DNA from: an uncultured Butyricicoccus sp.
GTDB taxonomy: Bacteria > Bacillota > Clostridia > Oscillospirales > Butyricicoccaceae
NCBI GenBank assembly: GCA_934532985.1
Contig: CAKTAV010000001.1
Coordinates: 310,001-374,000 of the forward strand
Reading direction: 5' to 3'
Length of the DNA stretch: 64,000 nt
The position numbers were made by a program, and so were the translations under genes. Position 1 is the first letter of the stretch. Each line of letters opens with the position of its first letter. Below are positions 24,972 to 33,415 of this stretch, in pieces. Under the pieces are notes generated by a model. That model did not search any database. It saw only the letters and a list, made by a program, of their open reading frames with translations, and was not told the DNA's origin.

Positions 24972-26390
24972 TTACTGCGGGAGATTCTTGTAGAGCACCT
25001 TGCCGGCCTCATTCTTCGGAATCTCGTCAATCACACGAACCGTATAGGCGCGCGGATTCAGGTGCGTACGGTCATGAATCAGCTCCATGACGGCATCCTT
25101 GTGCGCCGGATTGGTGATAAAGATCTGCATCAGATCGTCGTTGCCCGTGCTGGCGCAGTCAGTATCCTCAAACGCCGACTTTACCATGCGGTCTACTTCG
25201 TCCAGGTTGACGCGGTTGCCGAACAGCTTCAGGAAGCGCTTCTTGCGGCCTACAACATAATAGTAGCCGTCCTCATCGCGCTTGGCCATGTCGCCGGTCT
25301 CCAGACGTCCGCCGCGCTCATCGCCCTTAATCAGGTCTTCGCCGCACTGCGCATAGCCTAGCGTGACGTTTTCGCCTTCGTAAACCAGCTCACCGACAAC
25401 GCCCGGCTCTTCAATCGGGTTGTCGTTGACATCGCGCAGAATGAACTTGCCGCCCGGAATGGCAATGCCCATGCTGCCGAACTTCTCCAGCGACTTGTCA
25501 TACGGCAGGTATGCCATACGCGCCGTCGCCTCGGTCTGTCCGTACATGACGACAAAGTGCTTGCCGGTCTTTTCCGCATACTCGGCAAATTCCTTGTGCA
25601 GCTCCGGCGCCAGCTTGCCGCCCGCCTGCGTCATCGTGCGCAGATCCGGCAGATCCATGCGGAAGAAGCGGATGCGCTTGAGCATCTCATAAGTAAACGG
25701 AACGCCGCCGAACGACGTCGCATGATTATCCTTCATGAAGCTCCAGAAATCCTTCGAAACAATCGGATTGGTGGTCAGCAGCATGGTGGCGCCCACCTGC
25801 GTGTGCGAGTTGATGATGGAAATACCATAGGTATAGTTCATCGGCAGAGTGGTAACCGGACGCTCGGTGTCATCCAGCTCCAGATATTCCACGATGGAAT
25901 CCGTATTGGACTGAATGTTCTTATAGCTCTGCCGAACCAGCTTCGGGCTTCCGGTCGAACCGGAGGTCGTCAGCAGCAGTGCCAGCTCGTCGTACAGCGG
26001 ATACACGGTCTCAAAATTCGTCTTGACCAGAGAGTATCCAAAGCGAGACAGAACAACCGGATACGGGTACTTCTCCAGCAGCTCGTCCGGCAGATACAGA
26101 TAGGACGGGCTGTATACTTCCAGCAGATGTGCCGCCAGCACATCGTTGATCTTTGCATCCACCATCAGCGGGACGATCTTATTGTACAAAAAGCTGAGAT
26201 AGCCAGCTGCCGAACCAATGACATTCTGGCAGAAGCTGAATACCAGGCAGCGTCCGCCGACGGCAGCGCCCAGATCCTTCGCAAAGGATTCCAGCTCCGC
26301 ATAGGTCAGCGTCTCTCCACCTTCCTGAAGAAACGCGATCTTATCACCAAATTTTCCAAAACTATCGTAGTAGCTCATAATTTTCTTCAC
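24972..26390 (-). CDS. AMP-dependent acyl/aminoacyl ligase loading the carrier protein
   Basis: About 472 residues. ANL-family motifs are present: LLTTSGSTGSPKLVRQS (P-loop), VMYGQTEATARMAYLP, LETGDMAKRDEDGYYYVVGR and the C-terminal lysine in NEAGKVLYKNL. It lacks a fused carrier domain, as DltA does, and would adenylate an acid and load it on the adjacent carrier. Which acid is not clear; it does not look like a simple DltA. First gene of the seven-gene operon. The start is ambiguous: GTG 26390 has AGAGG very close, ATG 26378 (MSYYDSFGKFG) lies farther away. Confidence 0.88.
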   Translation of the reverse strand: MKKIMSYYDSFGKFGDKIAFLQEGGETLTYAELESFAKDLGAAVGGRCLVFSFCQNVIGSAAGYLSFLYNKIVPLMVDAKINDVLAAHLLEVYSPSYLYLPDELLEKYPYPVVLSRFGYSLVKTNFETVYPLYDELALLLTTSGSTGSPKLVRQSYKNIQSNTDSIVEYLELDDTERPVTTLPMNYTYGISIINSHTQVGATMLLTTNPIVSKDFWSFMKDNHATSFGGVPFTYEMLKRIRFFRMDLPDLRTMTQAGGKLAPELHKEFAEYAEKTGKHFVVMYGQTEATARMAYLPYDKSLEKFGSMGIAIPGGKFILRDVNDNPIEEPGVVGELVYEGENVTLGYAQCGEDLIKGDERGGRLETGDMAKRDEDGYYYVVGRKKRFLKLFGNRVNLDEVDRMVKSAFEDTDCASTGNDDLMQIFITNPAHKDAVMELIHDRTHLNPRAYTVRVIDEIPKNEAGKVLYKNLPQ

Positions 26391-26437
26391 TTACCTCTAA
26401 ACTGAATTTATGGATTTGACAGGCGAGTCCGTTGCTC

Positions 26438-26573
26438 TGTCCCAACCAAACGGATTTGCTCCGTCATTGCTGCAGGTATGACCGAAATTGGGACGCACAT
26501 ACCAACATTTTCGTCGATTTATGCACACTTTTCAGTCGTTCCTCATTATATCACAGCGTTTTTTCTCCGTCAA
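26438..26573 (-). promoter_or_regulatory. Promoter and structured leader of the acyl-modification operon
   Basis: TTGACG (26573-26568), 17 bases, TATAAT (26550-26545). The leader of about 150 bases to 26390 can fold by pairing TTGGGAC (26488-26494) with GTCCCAA (26439-26445). No known riboswitch was recognised. Confidence 0.7.
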
Positions 26574-26612
26574 CTGGACGGTTATACAAATTCAGGCATT
26601 CTCTTCCGCCTA

Positions 26613-27944
26613 TCACCGGTTGGATCGGCGCCAGATGCGCTGCTCCTGCGCCGCCCGAATCAGTTCGTCACGGAAGTCCGGGTGCGCCAGCGAAATAAGC
26701 AGTTCCGCACGCTCCCATGTTGACCGTCCCTCCATGTTTACCACGCCGTATTCCGTCGCCAGATAATACACCTCACTGCGCGGTGAGGTAATGATATCGC
26801 CCTGAAAATGCGGACAGATGCGCGAATGGCGCACGCCCTTTTTATCACGGTAAGTCGAGCTCATGCACAAAAAAGCCTTACCGCCGTGCGATGAGGATGC
26901 ACCGGTCAGAAAGTCCAGCTGTCCGCCTGTGCCGCTGATCTGCCGCATTCCCGCGCTCTCCGACGAGACCTGTCCAAACAGATCCACCGCCACACAGCTA
27001 TTGATGGAAACCATGTTGTCCAGCTGTGCGATGACCTGCGGGTCGTTGACATACTCCAGCGGGAATGCTGAGACTGATGGGTTTTCGTCCATCCACTCGT
27101 ACAGCTCGCGCGAGCCGATGCCGACGCCCAGCACGTTTTTGCCGCGGTTGATCGTCTTATACGCGTTGGTCAGCTTGCCCGCCTTATGCATCCGCAGGTA
27201 CGCATCCGAGCACAGCTCGGTATGCATGCCCAAATCCTTCAGGTCGGAGTCCGCAATCAGCAGACCCAGCGCGTTAGGCAGGCTGCCGATGCCCAGCTGA
27301 AGCGGAACGCCATTTTTCAGATACGGCATCAGGTGGGCGGCGATCTCAATATCCGTCTCCGTCGGCTGTGAAATCTCCATATTCGGCAGGGGCGGATGCT
27401 CGCCCTCTACAATATAATCGACATCCGAGATGTGAATGCACTCGTCATACCCGCCAAACAGCTTGGGCAGGCGCTCGTTGATCTCCAGAATGACCACGTC
27501 TGCCTTGCGCAGAATTTCGCCGCACACGCCGGTCGAGGTGGAAAAATTAAAAAAACCGTGACGATCCATCGGCGTGACGCTCATCATCGCCACATTAACC
27601 GTCAAGAAGTGCTTATAATAGGCCGCGTTGTTGTGGAACACCATTGGGATATAGTAGCACAGCCCACGGTCGCTGAGCTTGCGCTCGTAGGCCGAATAAT
27701 GCCAGGTATTGTAGGTAAAATGCTGCTGCGACGGGTCACACTCCGCCACCTCAATCGGCCCAAATACCAGATTTCCTCGAATTTTGACGTCCCACAGCTC
27801 ATCCCGCCGCTTCGCCAGCGCGCGGTCGAGCAGCACCGGCATTCCCAGCGACGTCGTGTAATCCACCCAGTCCCCGCTCTTGACGACCTGTACCGCCTCT
27901 TCCGGCGTGCGCAGCTTGTTGCGGTATTCCTGTTGAAGATCCAT
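26613..27944 (-). CDS. Acetyl-CoA hydrolase/transferase family CoA-transferase (butyryl-CoA:acetate type likely)
   Basis: 443 residues, the length of clostridial butyryl-CoA:acetate CoA-transferases. EEAVQVVKSGDWVDY at the N-terminus, LQLGIGSLPNALGLLIADSD, DLGMHTELCSDAYL with the candidate catalytic glutamate, and DLFGQVSSES...GTGGQLDFL are family motifs. It exchanges CoA between butyryl-CoA (or 4-hydroxybutyryl-CoA) and acetate, the final step of butyrate formation. The family includes succinyl-CoA and 4-hydroxybutyrate enzymes, so specificity is inferred. Monocistronic; no obvious terminator before the acyl-modification operon's promoter. Confidence 0.88.
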   Translation of the reverse strand: MDLQQEYRNKLRTPEEAVQVVKSGDWVDYTTSLGMPVLLDRALAKRRDELWDVKIRGNLVFGPIEVAECDPSQQHFTYNTWHYSAYERKLSDRGLCYYIPMVFHNNAAYYKHFLTVNVAMMSVTPMDRHGFFNFSTSTGVCGEILRKADVVILEINERLPKLFGGYDECIHISDVDYIVEGEHPPLPNMEISQPTETDIEIAAHLMPYLKNGVPLQLGIGSLPNALGLLIADSDLKDLGMHTELCSDAYLRMHKAGKLTNAYKTINRGKNVLGVGIGSRELYEWMDENPSVSAFPLEYVNDPQVIAQLDNMVSINSCVAVDLFGQVSSESAGMRQISGTGGQLDFLTGASSSHGGKAFLCMSSTYRDKKGVRHSRICPHFQGDIITSPRSEVYYLATEYGVVNMEGRSTWERAELLISLAHPDFRDELIRAAQEQRIWRRSNR

Positions 27945-28312
27945 CTATCTATCACCTCATTGTCATCCGGTTTTCTCGTGCTTGTTCTTTCTTGTAGTAT
28001 ACACGAAGTTCCGACAAAACGAAATGACAAATGTGTCTTGTTTCTTTGCATAATATACCTGCCAAATCGAAAAAGGAAATAATATACTGATAAACAAAAA
28101 TAAAACTGTCACTGAAAAAGTAACAAAAAAAATACGCCGCGGCCCCCACCACAGCGTATTTTTAATAAAACTGCCCCACGCAGTTTTCCCTGTTTTATAC
28201 GGAAAAAAGCAAAAAAACTAGCAAAACACCGATTTTTCTTATCGGAATCCTTTTTCCTTGTTCATAGTATAGCATACTGCCAGTCTCTTTTCCCCTTTTT
28301 TTCAAAATCAGC
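27945..28312. other. AT-rich intergenic region without a gene
   Basis: This 368-base gap lies between the CoA-transferase start and the stop of the sensor gene. It holds a TATACT -10-like sequence near 27995-28000 for the CoA-transferase (weak -35), the hairpin terminator at 28129-28163, and a second short hairpin (CCGAT...ATCGG, about 28231-28246) nearer the sensor stop. I see no coding sequence. Confidence 0.6.
28129..28163 (-). terminator. Terminator of the LytTR/sensor operon
   Basis: Stem AAAATACGC/GCGTATTTT (28129-28137 with 28154-28162) around a 16-base loop, with T-runs on both sides. It lies 150 bases after the sensor stop, so either strand could use it. Confidence 0.7.
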
Positions 28313-29725
28313 CTATTTTTCGTAACAAGCGGGATCGTTATACCCATTATTTTCCATCAATATCGTTGCAGTAAACATTCCATTTTGACATGTGAGCTCC
28401 ATGTCGCCGTGATACCGCTTCGCAATCGACTGCAAAATCTTCATGCCGTAGCCATGTCGGCGGGCATTCCGCTTGGTTGTCGCCGGCAGTCCGGAATGAT
28501 CCAGTGTCTGCCGCGGGTCACAGCTGTTGCTGACGCGGACGAAGTAAAACCCGCGCTGTTCGCCCGCCTTGACGTGGATAAATTGATCCGTCTTGTCCGA
28601 CAGACATCCCTCCAGCGCATTATCCAGCAGGTTAGAAAACAGATTGCTCTGGTCGATTTCCGAAATGTTCCAGTTATTTACCTGCGTCTGTACCTGCATA
28701 TCAATCCCACGCCGCCGCGCTTCCTCCGCTTTGACCGTCACAATGGCGTTCACCACCGGTGACGCGCAGTAGCGCACCGGCGTGATGTCGTTCAGGCGCA
28801 GATTGATCTCGCGCAGTGCGCGCTCCTGCTGCTCTGCATCCGCGATGTCCATCATCTGCTCCATCGCCTCCAACTGCTGCCGCAGCACTTGACAGCAGTG
28901 GGTCATTTCCTCCATGTTGGTCTGCACCAGCTGATAATATGCGCTCTCCGTCTTTTGCTGCTGCCGCAAACGCTGCAGCTCCATCTCGCTGTTCTGCGCG
29001 CCCAGCATTCCCGCCACTCCTTCAAAAATCAGAAAGTCCGCCGCCACCGCCAGCCACGAGCACAGCAGGAAGTATGCCATGCGCGCGCCCGTCTGCTCTT
29101 CCGCGGTGTTTCCCCACAGGCCTATCATAAAAGCAAACTGCAGGATCTCCATCAGCACAACCATAAGGCTGATGTTATGCCGCAGCCTGCCGTCCAGTCG
29201 GTGCCAAAAGGTAGCGAACACCGTCGCCAGCCCCAAAAAAATAATCGTCGACTGTGCCTGCAATACAGTCCACAGCTCCTTCTGCGTCACGGCGTGCAGC
29301 CCCAAGTCAATATACAGCACCACTTCCACAATAATTTCCGCCAATACCAACAGACAGAGATTGCACCCGGATACCACCAGCTTTTCTCGAGTTTCCTCCT
29401 TACTGACAATCCAGCAAATTATCCCCGTCATACCGACGCCCCAAAGCATGCGCAGGATACGAAACAGCGGCGAAACGCTCGCTGTAGAGAGAAGCTGCGG
29501 ATGCACCAACATGCTCCCACGCAAAAAGCCCGGTGCATTGATGACATTTGTCTGCAATACACCGGCATTCAGCAATAAGTTTACCCCGTATATCACCAGC
29601 ACCACGCAGTAGGTAATCACACGATTCCACCGCAGCCGGCGCGGGACAACAATCCAGAATACGCTCAGCGTCATCGCCTGCAGAAACAGCACGCTAATTG
29701 TAATCATTTGATATTGTGTCAGCAT
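28313..29725 (-). CDS. AgrC-like sensor with intact ATPase domain but no phosphoacceptor H-box
   Basis: 470 residues. Six or more membrane helices fill residues 1-240. The C-terminal GHKL ATPase is intact: N-box NLFSNLLDNALEG (361-373) and G-box RRHGYGMKIL (422-431). Where AgrC-type kinases carry RHD..N, ungapped alignment with the neighbouring paralogue puts CCQVLRQ here, with Gln279 opposite the histidine (a histidine at 276 lies three residues off). It therefore probably binds ATP but has lost the normal phosphoacceptor. It lies 20 bases downstream of the second sensor gene. GGAGG precedes the ATG. Confidence 0.85.
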   Translation of the reverse strand: MLTQYQMITISVLFLQAMTLSVFWIVVPRRLRWNRVITYCVVLVIYGVNLLLNAGVLQTNVINAPGFLRGSMLVHPQLLSTASVSPLFRILRMLWGVGMTGIICWIVSKEETREKLVVSGCNLCLLVLAEIIVEVVLYIDLGLHAVTQKELWTVLQAQSTIIFLGLATVFATFWHRLDGRLRHNISLMVVLMEILQFAFMIGLWGNTAEEQTGARMAYFLLCSWLAVAADFLIFEGVAGMLGAQNSEMELQRLRQQQKTESAYYQLVQTNMEEMTHCCQVLRQQLEAMEQMMDIADAEQQERALREINLRLNDITPVRYCASPVVNAIVTVKAEEARRRGIDMQVQTQVNNWNISEIDQSNLFSNLLDNALEGCLSDKTDQFIHVKAGEQRGFYFVRVSNSCDPRQTLDHSGLPATTKRNARRHGYGMKILQSIAKRYHGDMELTCQNGMFTATILMENNGYNDPACYEK

Positions 29726-29744
29726 GTCCGTTCCTCCGTTTTCT

Positions 29745-31073
29745 TCAACGCTTCTTTTCCCACAGAGACAGGGTTATCAAATACCAGTCCTCATCCCAGT
29801 CTTCATCGCAGGTGCCCTGATATTGCTTCAGCAGGCGGTTTCGCACGCGCTGCCACTCCGCCTCGCCAGGATCTTTCTCGTTAAGCTGCCGCAGACTCCA
29901 ACCCGCCAGTCTCCGGCGGCGCCACCGCGCCTGCACGGTGCAGACCGTTTCTTCTCGAAACGCCGTCAGATACAGCTGCGGATCAGGTGCGTCCGTCCGC
30001 CCTGTTTGCACCATCAGACGCAGCAGCCGGTCAAACAGTACATACTGGTCGATGGTCTGTATGCGCCAGTCCCGCGCATCAATGTCCGTTTCCAGCGTCA
30101 GACCGCTGTTTTCCGCCCGTCCTGCCCATGCGTTGATAATCGCACTGACCACCGGCAGCGCCGTATACGATACCATCTCGCTGTCGTCCAGCCGCTGCTG
30201 CATACTCATCAGCAGCTCTTCGCTCCGCTCACGCTCTCCGCTGCACAGCAGGGTATAGAGCACCTGAATTTGATTTTTGAAGTCGTGCCGGAACTTTGCC
30301 TGCTCCTCCGCCCGCTGCCGGAGCATATGGTAGTAGTAATACTCAATTTCCTGCTTTTCGCGCAGCTGCTGCATCTCCATCTGTTCCCGCCGCGCGACGA
30401 TGGCGCGGGTAATCAGCTGATACAAAACGATGTCCGCCATCACAGACAGCATAGCCAGCACGCCAAAGTAGATCATCATTTTTTCGCCCAGTGCTTCGCG
30501 GTTCCAAACCTCCATGCCGTACATGCAGGCACACTGCGAGATCGCCAGCACGAGCGCCAGCAGGACGATGCGCCGCCGCATCCGCCGATCCATGTGATTC
30601 CAAAACGTCGAGGAAATTACGGTAAAAGACAACGTGACAATCGGATTGAGTATCTGCATGGTCCACAGTCCCAGCTCGGTATACAAGGACTGATGAATAA
30701 TATGTACCTGAATCCATTCCATAATCAGCTCACCGAGCAGGAATACACAGCCCATATTCACCGACATCAGCAGACGGCGCGGCCAGGTATCAATGCAGAC
30801 CAGCCCGCTGACCAAAAGCATCAGCCCAATCGGCACGCCCATCATCGCCACAAAACGCAGGACACTTGTCCCGTCCAGCATTGCCGTGCTCAGTGACGGG
30901 AACAAATTATGTACCACATACATCAATATATACAGACCGACGCACAGCGCGATGCACGCACTGTCGCGCCATCGGCGTTTGGGAGGGATCATAATCCAGA
31001 ACATCGCAAAGGTTACCGCTTGCAGGAAAAACGGCAGATTGGCGATGCCTCCCGGAAGCATATTCTGCATCAT
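29745..31073 (-). CDS. AgrC-like sensor with intact H-box but degenerate ATPase domain
   Basis: 442 residues. The N-terminal helices resemble those of its neighbour (PFFLQAVTFAMFWIMIPPKR versus LFLQAMTLSVFWIVVPRR). The phosphoacceptor motif KFRHDFKNQ is perfect (His263). The ATPase domain is not: the N-box position reads VLFDRLLRLMVQTG, both asparagines being replaced, and no glycine-rich G-box follows. The tail is charged (CDEDWDEDW). It would be phosphorylated but could not bind ATP, the mirror image of the adjacent paralogue. ATG overlaps the LytTR stop (ATGA, 31070-31073). Confidence 0.85.
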   Translation of the reverse strand: MMQNMLPGGIANLPFFLQAVTFAMFWIMIPPKRRWRDSACIALCVGLYILMYVVHNLFPSLSTAMLDGTSVLRFVAMMGVPIGLMLLVSGLVCIDTWPRRLLMSVNMGCVFLLGELIMEWIQVHIIHQSLYTELGLWTMQILNPIVTLSFTVISSTFWNHMDRRMRRRIVLLALVLAISQCACMYGMEVWNREALGEKMMIYFGVLAMLSVMADIVLYQLITRAIVARREQMEMQQLREKQEIEYYYYHMLRQRAEEQAKFRHDFKNQIQVLYTLLCSGERERSEELLMSMQQRLDDSEMVSYTALPVVSAIINAWAGRAENSGLTLETDIDARDWRIQTIDQYVLFDRLLRLMVQTGRTDAPDPQLYLTAFREETVCTVQARWRRRRLAGWSLRQLNEKDPGEAEWQRVRNRLLKQYQGTCDEDWDEDWYLITLSLWEKKR

Positions 31074-31783
31074 ATCTGTTCTCCCAGGTAGTGATAAAAC
31101 GCCTCTCGGCTGGTCTTTTGCCGTTTTTTGCTGATCGGGATTTGCGTCCCGTCCATCAGCTCCAGATAATCGCTGCGGAAGCGGCTGACATGATCCAGAT
31201 TTACCAGATAACTCTGATGACAGCGCAGAAACTGCTCCGGCAGCCGCTCTTCCAGCTCGTTGAGCTTAAAGTATCCCTCCAGTCGTTCGTTCTCGGTTAC
31301 AATATAGACCACTCGGCGCTGGCTCTCCAAATAGCGTATCTCCCGCACCGGAACACGCAGTACCTCCTTATGAACTTTCAGCGACAGATAATCCTCGGTC
31401 TCCGGCGCTGCCGGTACCTCAGTCACGCGGTCCAGCTCACGGCACAGAACCCGACAGTCTACCGGCTTGATGAGAAAGCCATCCGCCTTGCCGTGAAAAA
31501 TATCTTGGCTGTATTCCACATGTCCGGTAATAAACAAAATCTTCAGCCCCGGACAGCGATCCGCTACCCAGTTGGATACCGTAATGCCGTTTTCTCTCCC
31601 CAAATCAATATCCAGCAGCAAAACGTCCGGTCGGTTTGTTCCCGTCCCCGCCAGCCACTGCTCCAGCTCCGCACGCGAATTACACAGCGTAATCGTGTGC
31701 TCGGTTGTCCAGGACGATCGGATCATCTGCGCCAAGCTGCGCAGAACGTCCCGATTGTCATCGCATATCCCAACATTTACCAT
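31070..31783 (-). CDS. LytTR-family response regulator
   Basis: 237 residues. Receiver domain about 1-120: acidic pocket ICDDN near the start, phospho-Asp in LLLDIDLGRENG, FITGH threonine and the lysine in FLIKP. LytTR DNA-binding domain about 135-237 (IRYLESQRRVVYIVTENE, RCHQSYLVNLDHV). It is the AgrA/VirR type that works with AgrC-like kinases and is the first gene of the three-gene operon. Direct repeats upstream fit an autoregulatory LytTR site. No AgrB/AgrD-type peptide gene was seen nearby. Confidence 0.94.
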   Translation of the reverse strand: MVNVGICDDNRDVLRSLAQMIRSSWTTEHTITLCNSRAELEQWLAGTGTNRPDVLLLDIDLGRENGITVSNWVADRCPGLKILFITGHVEYSQDIFHGKADGFLIKPVDCRVLCRELDRVTEVPAAPETEDYLSLKVHKEVLRVPVREIRYLESQRRVVYIVTENERLEGYFKLNELEERLPEQFLRCHQSYLVNLDHVSRFRSDYLELMDGTQIPISKKRQKTSREAFYHYLGEQI

Positions 31784-31818
31784 GCTATTCCCCTCCTTTT
31801 TCTGCTCCTCTTTTTTCT

Positions 31819-31855
31819 ACTATAGCATAGTTTTACATTCTTAGAAATAGTTTTC
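31819..31855 (-). promoter_or_regulatory. Candidate LytTR binding repeats at the regulator promoter
   Basis: ATAGTTTT occurs at 31827-31834 and 31847-31854, 20 bases apart, just upstream of a TATAGT -10 (31824-31819) for the LytTR gene. LytTR proteins bind paired direct repeats about two helical turns apart. The site could also serve the divergent MATE gene. Confidence 0.45.
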
Positions 31856-32004
31856 TTTTTCTTTGAACAATTTTTGAGCATGTTTGCAGTATCGTTTCTT
31901 CCCCGCATTGACTTCTCCTTTGCCCCGTGCTTTAATAATCATTGGCTGCAGTCGTTGTTGTCTGTCCGTTACATTTGCATATCAATCCAAGGAGGCGACG
32001 CTCT

Positions 32005-33366
32005 ATTTCATCTACACATTCTCATGATTTGACCAGCGGCCCGCTGCTGTCCTCCCTGCTGCTGTTTTCTGTCCCGATTTTAATCGGTAATTTATTCCAG
32101 CAGCTGTATAATATCGTGGACACCACCGCCGTGAGCCATTTGCTCGGCGCGGATGCTCTCGCTGCCCTCGGCTGCACCACCTCGCTGTATGACGTCGTTG
32201 TGTGCATTGCCACCGGCATGACGGCGGGCTTTTCCATCGTCATCGCCCGCATCTTCGGCTCGCGCCGTCCGGCACGCCTGCGGCAGGCCACCGCGACGAT
32301 TGTCATCCTGACCGTGATTCTGTCGCTGCTGCTGACGCTCATCAGCTTGGCGTTCAGCCGTCCGATGCTCGTCGCGCTGCACACACCGGCGGCCATCTTG
32401 GACTCCTCGCTGCTGTACATCCGCACGATTTTCGCCGGTATCTTTTTCACCATGAGCTATAACGCCATGGCAAGCGTCCTGCGCGGCATCGGCAACAGCC
32501 TGTATCCGCTGCTGTTTTTGATTTTGTCCTCCGTGCTCAACGTCGGGCTGGATCTGCTGTTTATGGCAGTATTTCGCTGGGGCATCTTTGGCGCGGCGTT
32601 CGCCACCGTTCTGGCGCAGCTGATCTCCGCCGTCGCCTGCCTGATCTATATCGTCCGCTGCTGTCCGGAGCTGCATCTCAAGCGAGAGGACTTCCGGTTT
32701 GACGGCGCGCTCGTGCGCGAGCTGCTGGTCACCGGCCTTGCCATGGGACTCATGCAGTCCACCGTCTGCATCGGCACGATGATTATGCAGTCCGCCGTCA
32801 ACGGTCTGGGCACTGCGACGATTGCAGGCTACACCGCGGCACGCAAGATTCACGGCCTGCTGCTGACGATTCTGTTTGCCTTCGGCAACACGGCCTCGAC
32901 ATTTGCTGGCCAGAATCTCGGGGCCCGTCAGCTGTCCCGCGCCTTTCACGGCATCCGTGTGCTCGTTCTGCTCGGTCTGGTCTGGGTTACACTGGTCAAT
33001 GTATTTATCTTCTTCCGCTGCGAAGCGCTCGCCAGCTTGATTACTGGCAGCACCGACCCGGCTGTGCTCGGCGCGGTCACACGCTATCTGCATATGGACG
33101 TGCCGTTTTATTATGGCATCTCCGTGCTGATTATCCTGCGCTATTCGCTGCAGGGTCTGGGCGGCAAGCTCGCCGCTGTCGCCGAGGGCGTCATGGAGAT
33201 GTGCGGAAACATTCTCTCCGCCCTCTTCCTCGTCCCCGCGCTCGGCTATTTCGGCGTATGCCTGTGCGAGCCGATCACCTGCACGGCCTGTGCCGTCATG
33301 ATCTGTCTGGCGTTCTGGTACTCGGTTCGCCGCCTGCGCGCGCAGCCGGACGAGCTGGCGTGGTAA
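32005..33366 (+). CDS. MATE family efflux transporter with probable ATT start codon
   Basis: About 454 residues, twelve membrane helices. HDLTSGPLLSSLLLFSVPIL is followed by GNLFQQLYNIVD, the standard start of NorM/DinF-like MATE proteins that export drugs or metabolites using Na+ or H+ gradients. The conserved N-terminus begins at ATT (32005), nine bases after a perfect AAGGAGG (31989-31995). No ATG, GTG or TTG fits: the TTG at 31942 has no ribosome site and would add an Arg-rich leader. ATT is a rare but functional initiator, or the genome has an ATG-to-ATT change here. The AEC transporter gene follows by 49 bases. Confidence 0.9.
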   Translation: MSSTHSHDLTSGPLLSSLLLFSVPILIGNLFQQLYNIVDTTAVSHLLGADALAALGCTTSLYDVVVCIATGMTAGFSIVIARIFGSRRPARLRQATATIVILTVILSLLLTLISLAFSRPMLVALHTPAAILDSSLLYIRTIFAGIFFTMSYNAMASVLRGIGNSLYPLLFLILSSVLNVGLDLLFMAVFRWGIFGAAFATVLAQLISAVACLIYIVRCCPELHLKREDFRFDGALVRELLVTGLAMGLMQSTVCIGTMIMQSAVNGLGTATIAGYTAARKIHGLLLTILFAFGNTASTFAGQNLGARQLSRAFHGIRVLVLLGLVWVTLVNVFIFFRCEALASLITGSTDPAVLGAVTRYLHMDVPFYYGISVLIILRYSLQGLGGKLAAVAEGVMEMCGNILSALFLVPALGYFGVCLCEPITCTACAVMICLAFWYSVRRLRAQPDELAW

Positions 33367-33415
33367 TTCCCCCGCATTTTCTGCTACTTCATCCCTCTGA
33401 AAGGATCTGTACACT

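Noticed and set aside
28231..28246. CCGAT...ATCGG hairpin as the main terminator of the sensor operon
   Set aside because: The stem is only five base pairs; the 28129-28163 hairpin is stronger.
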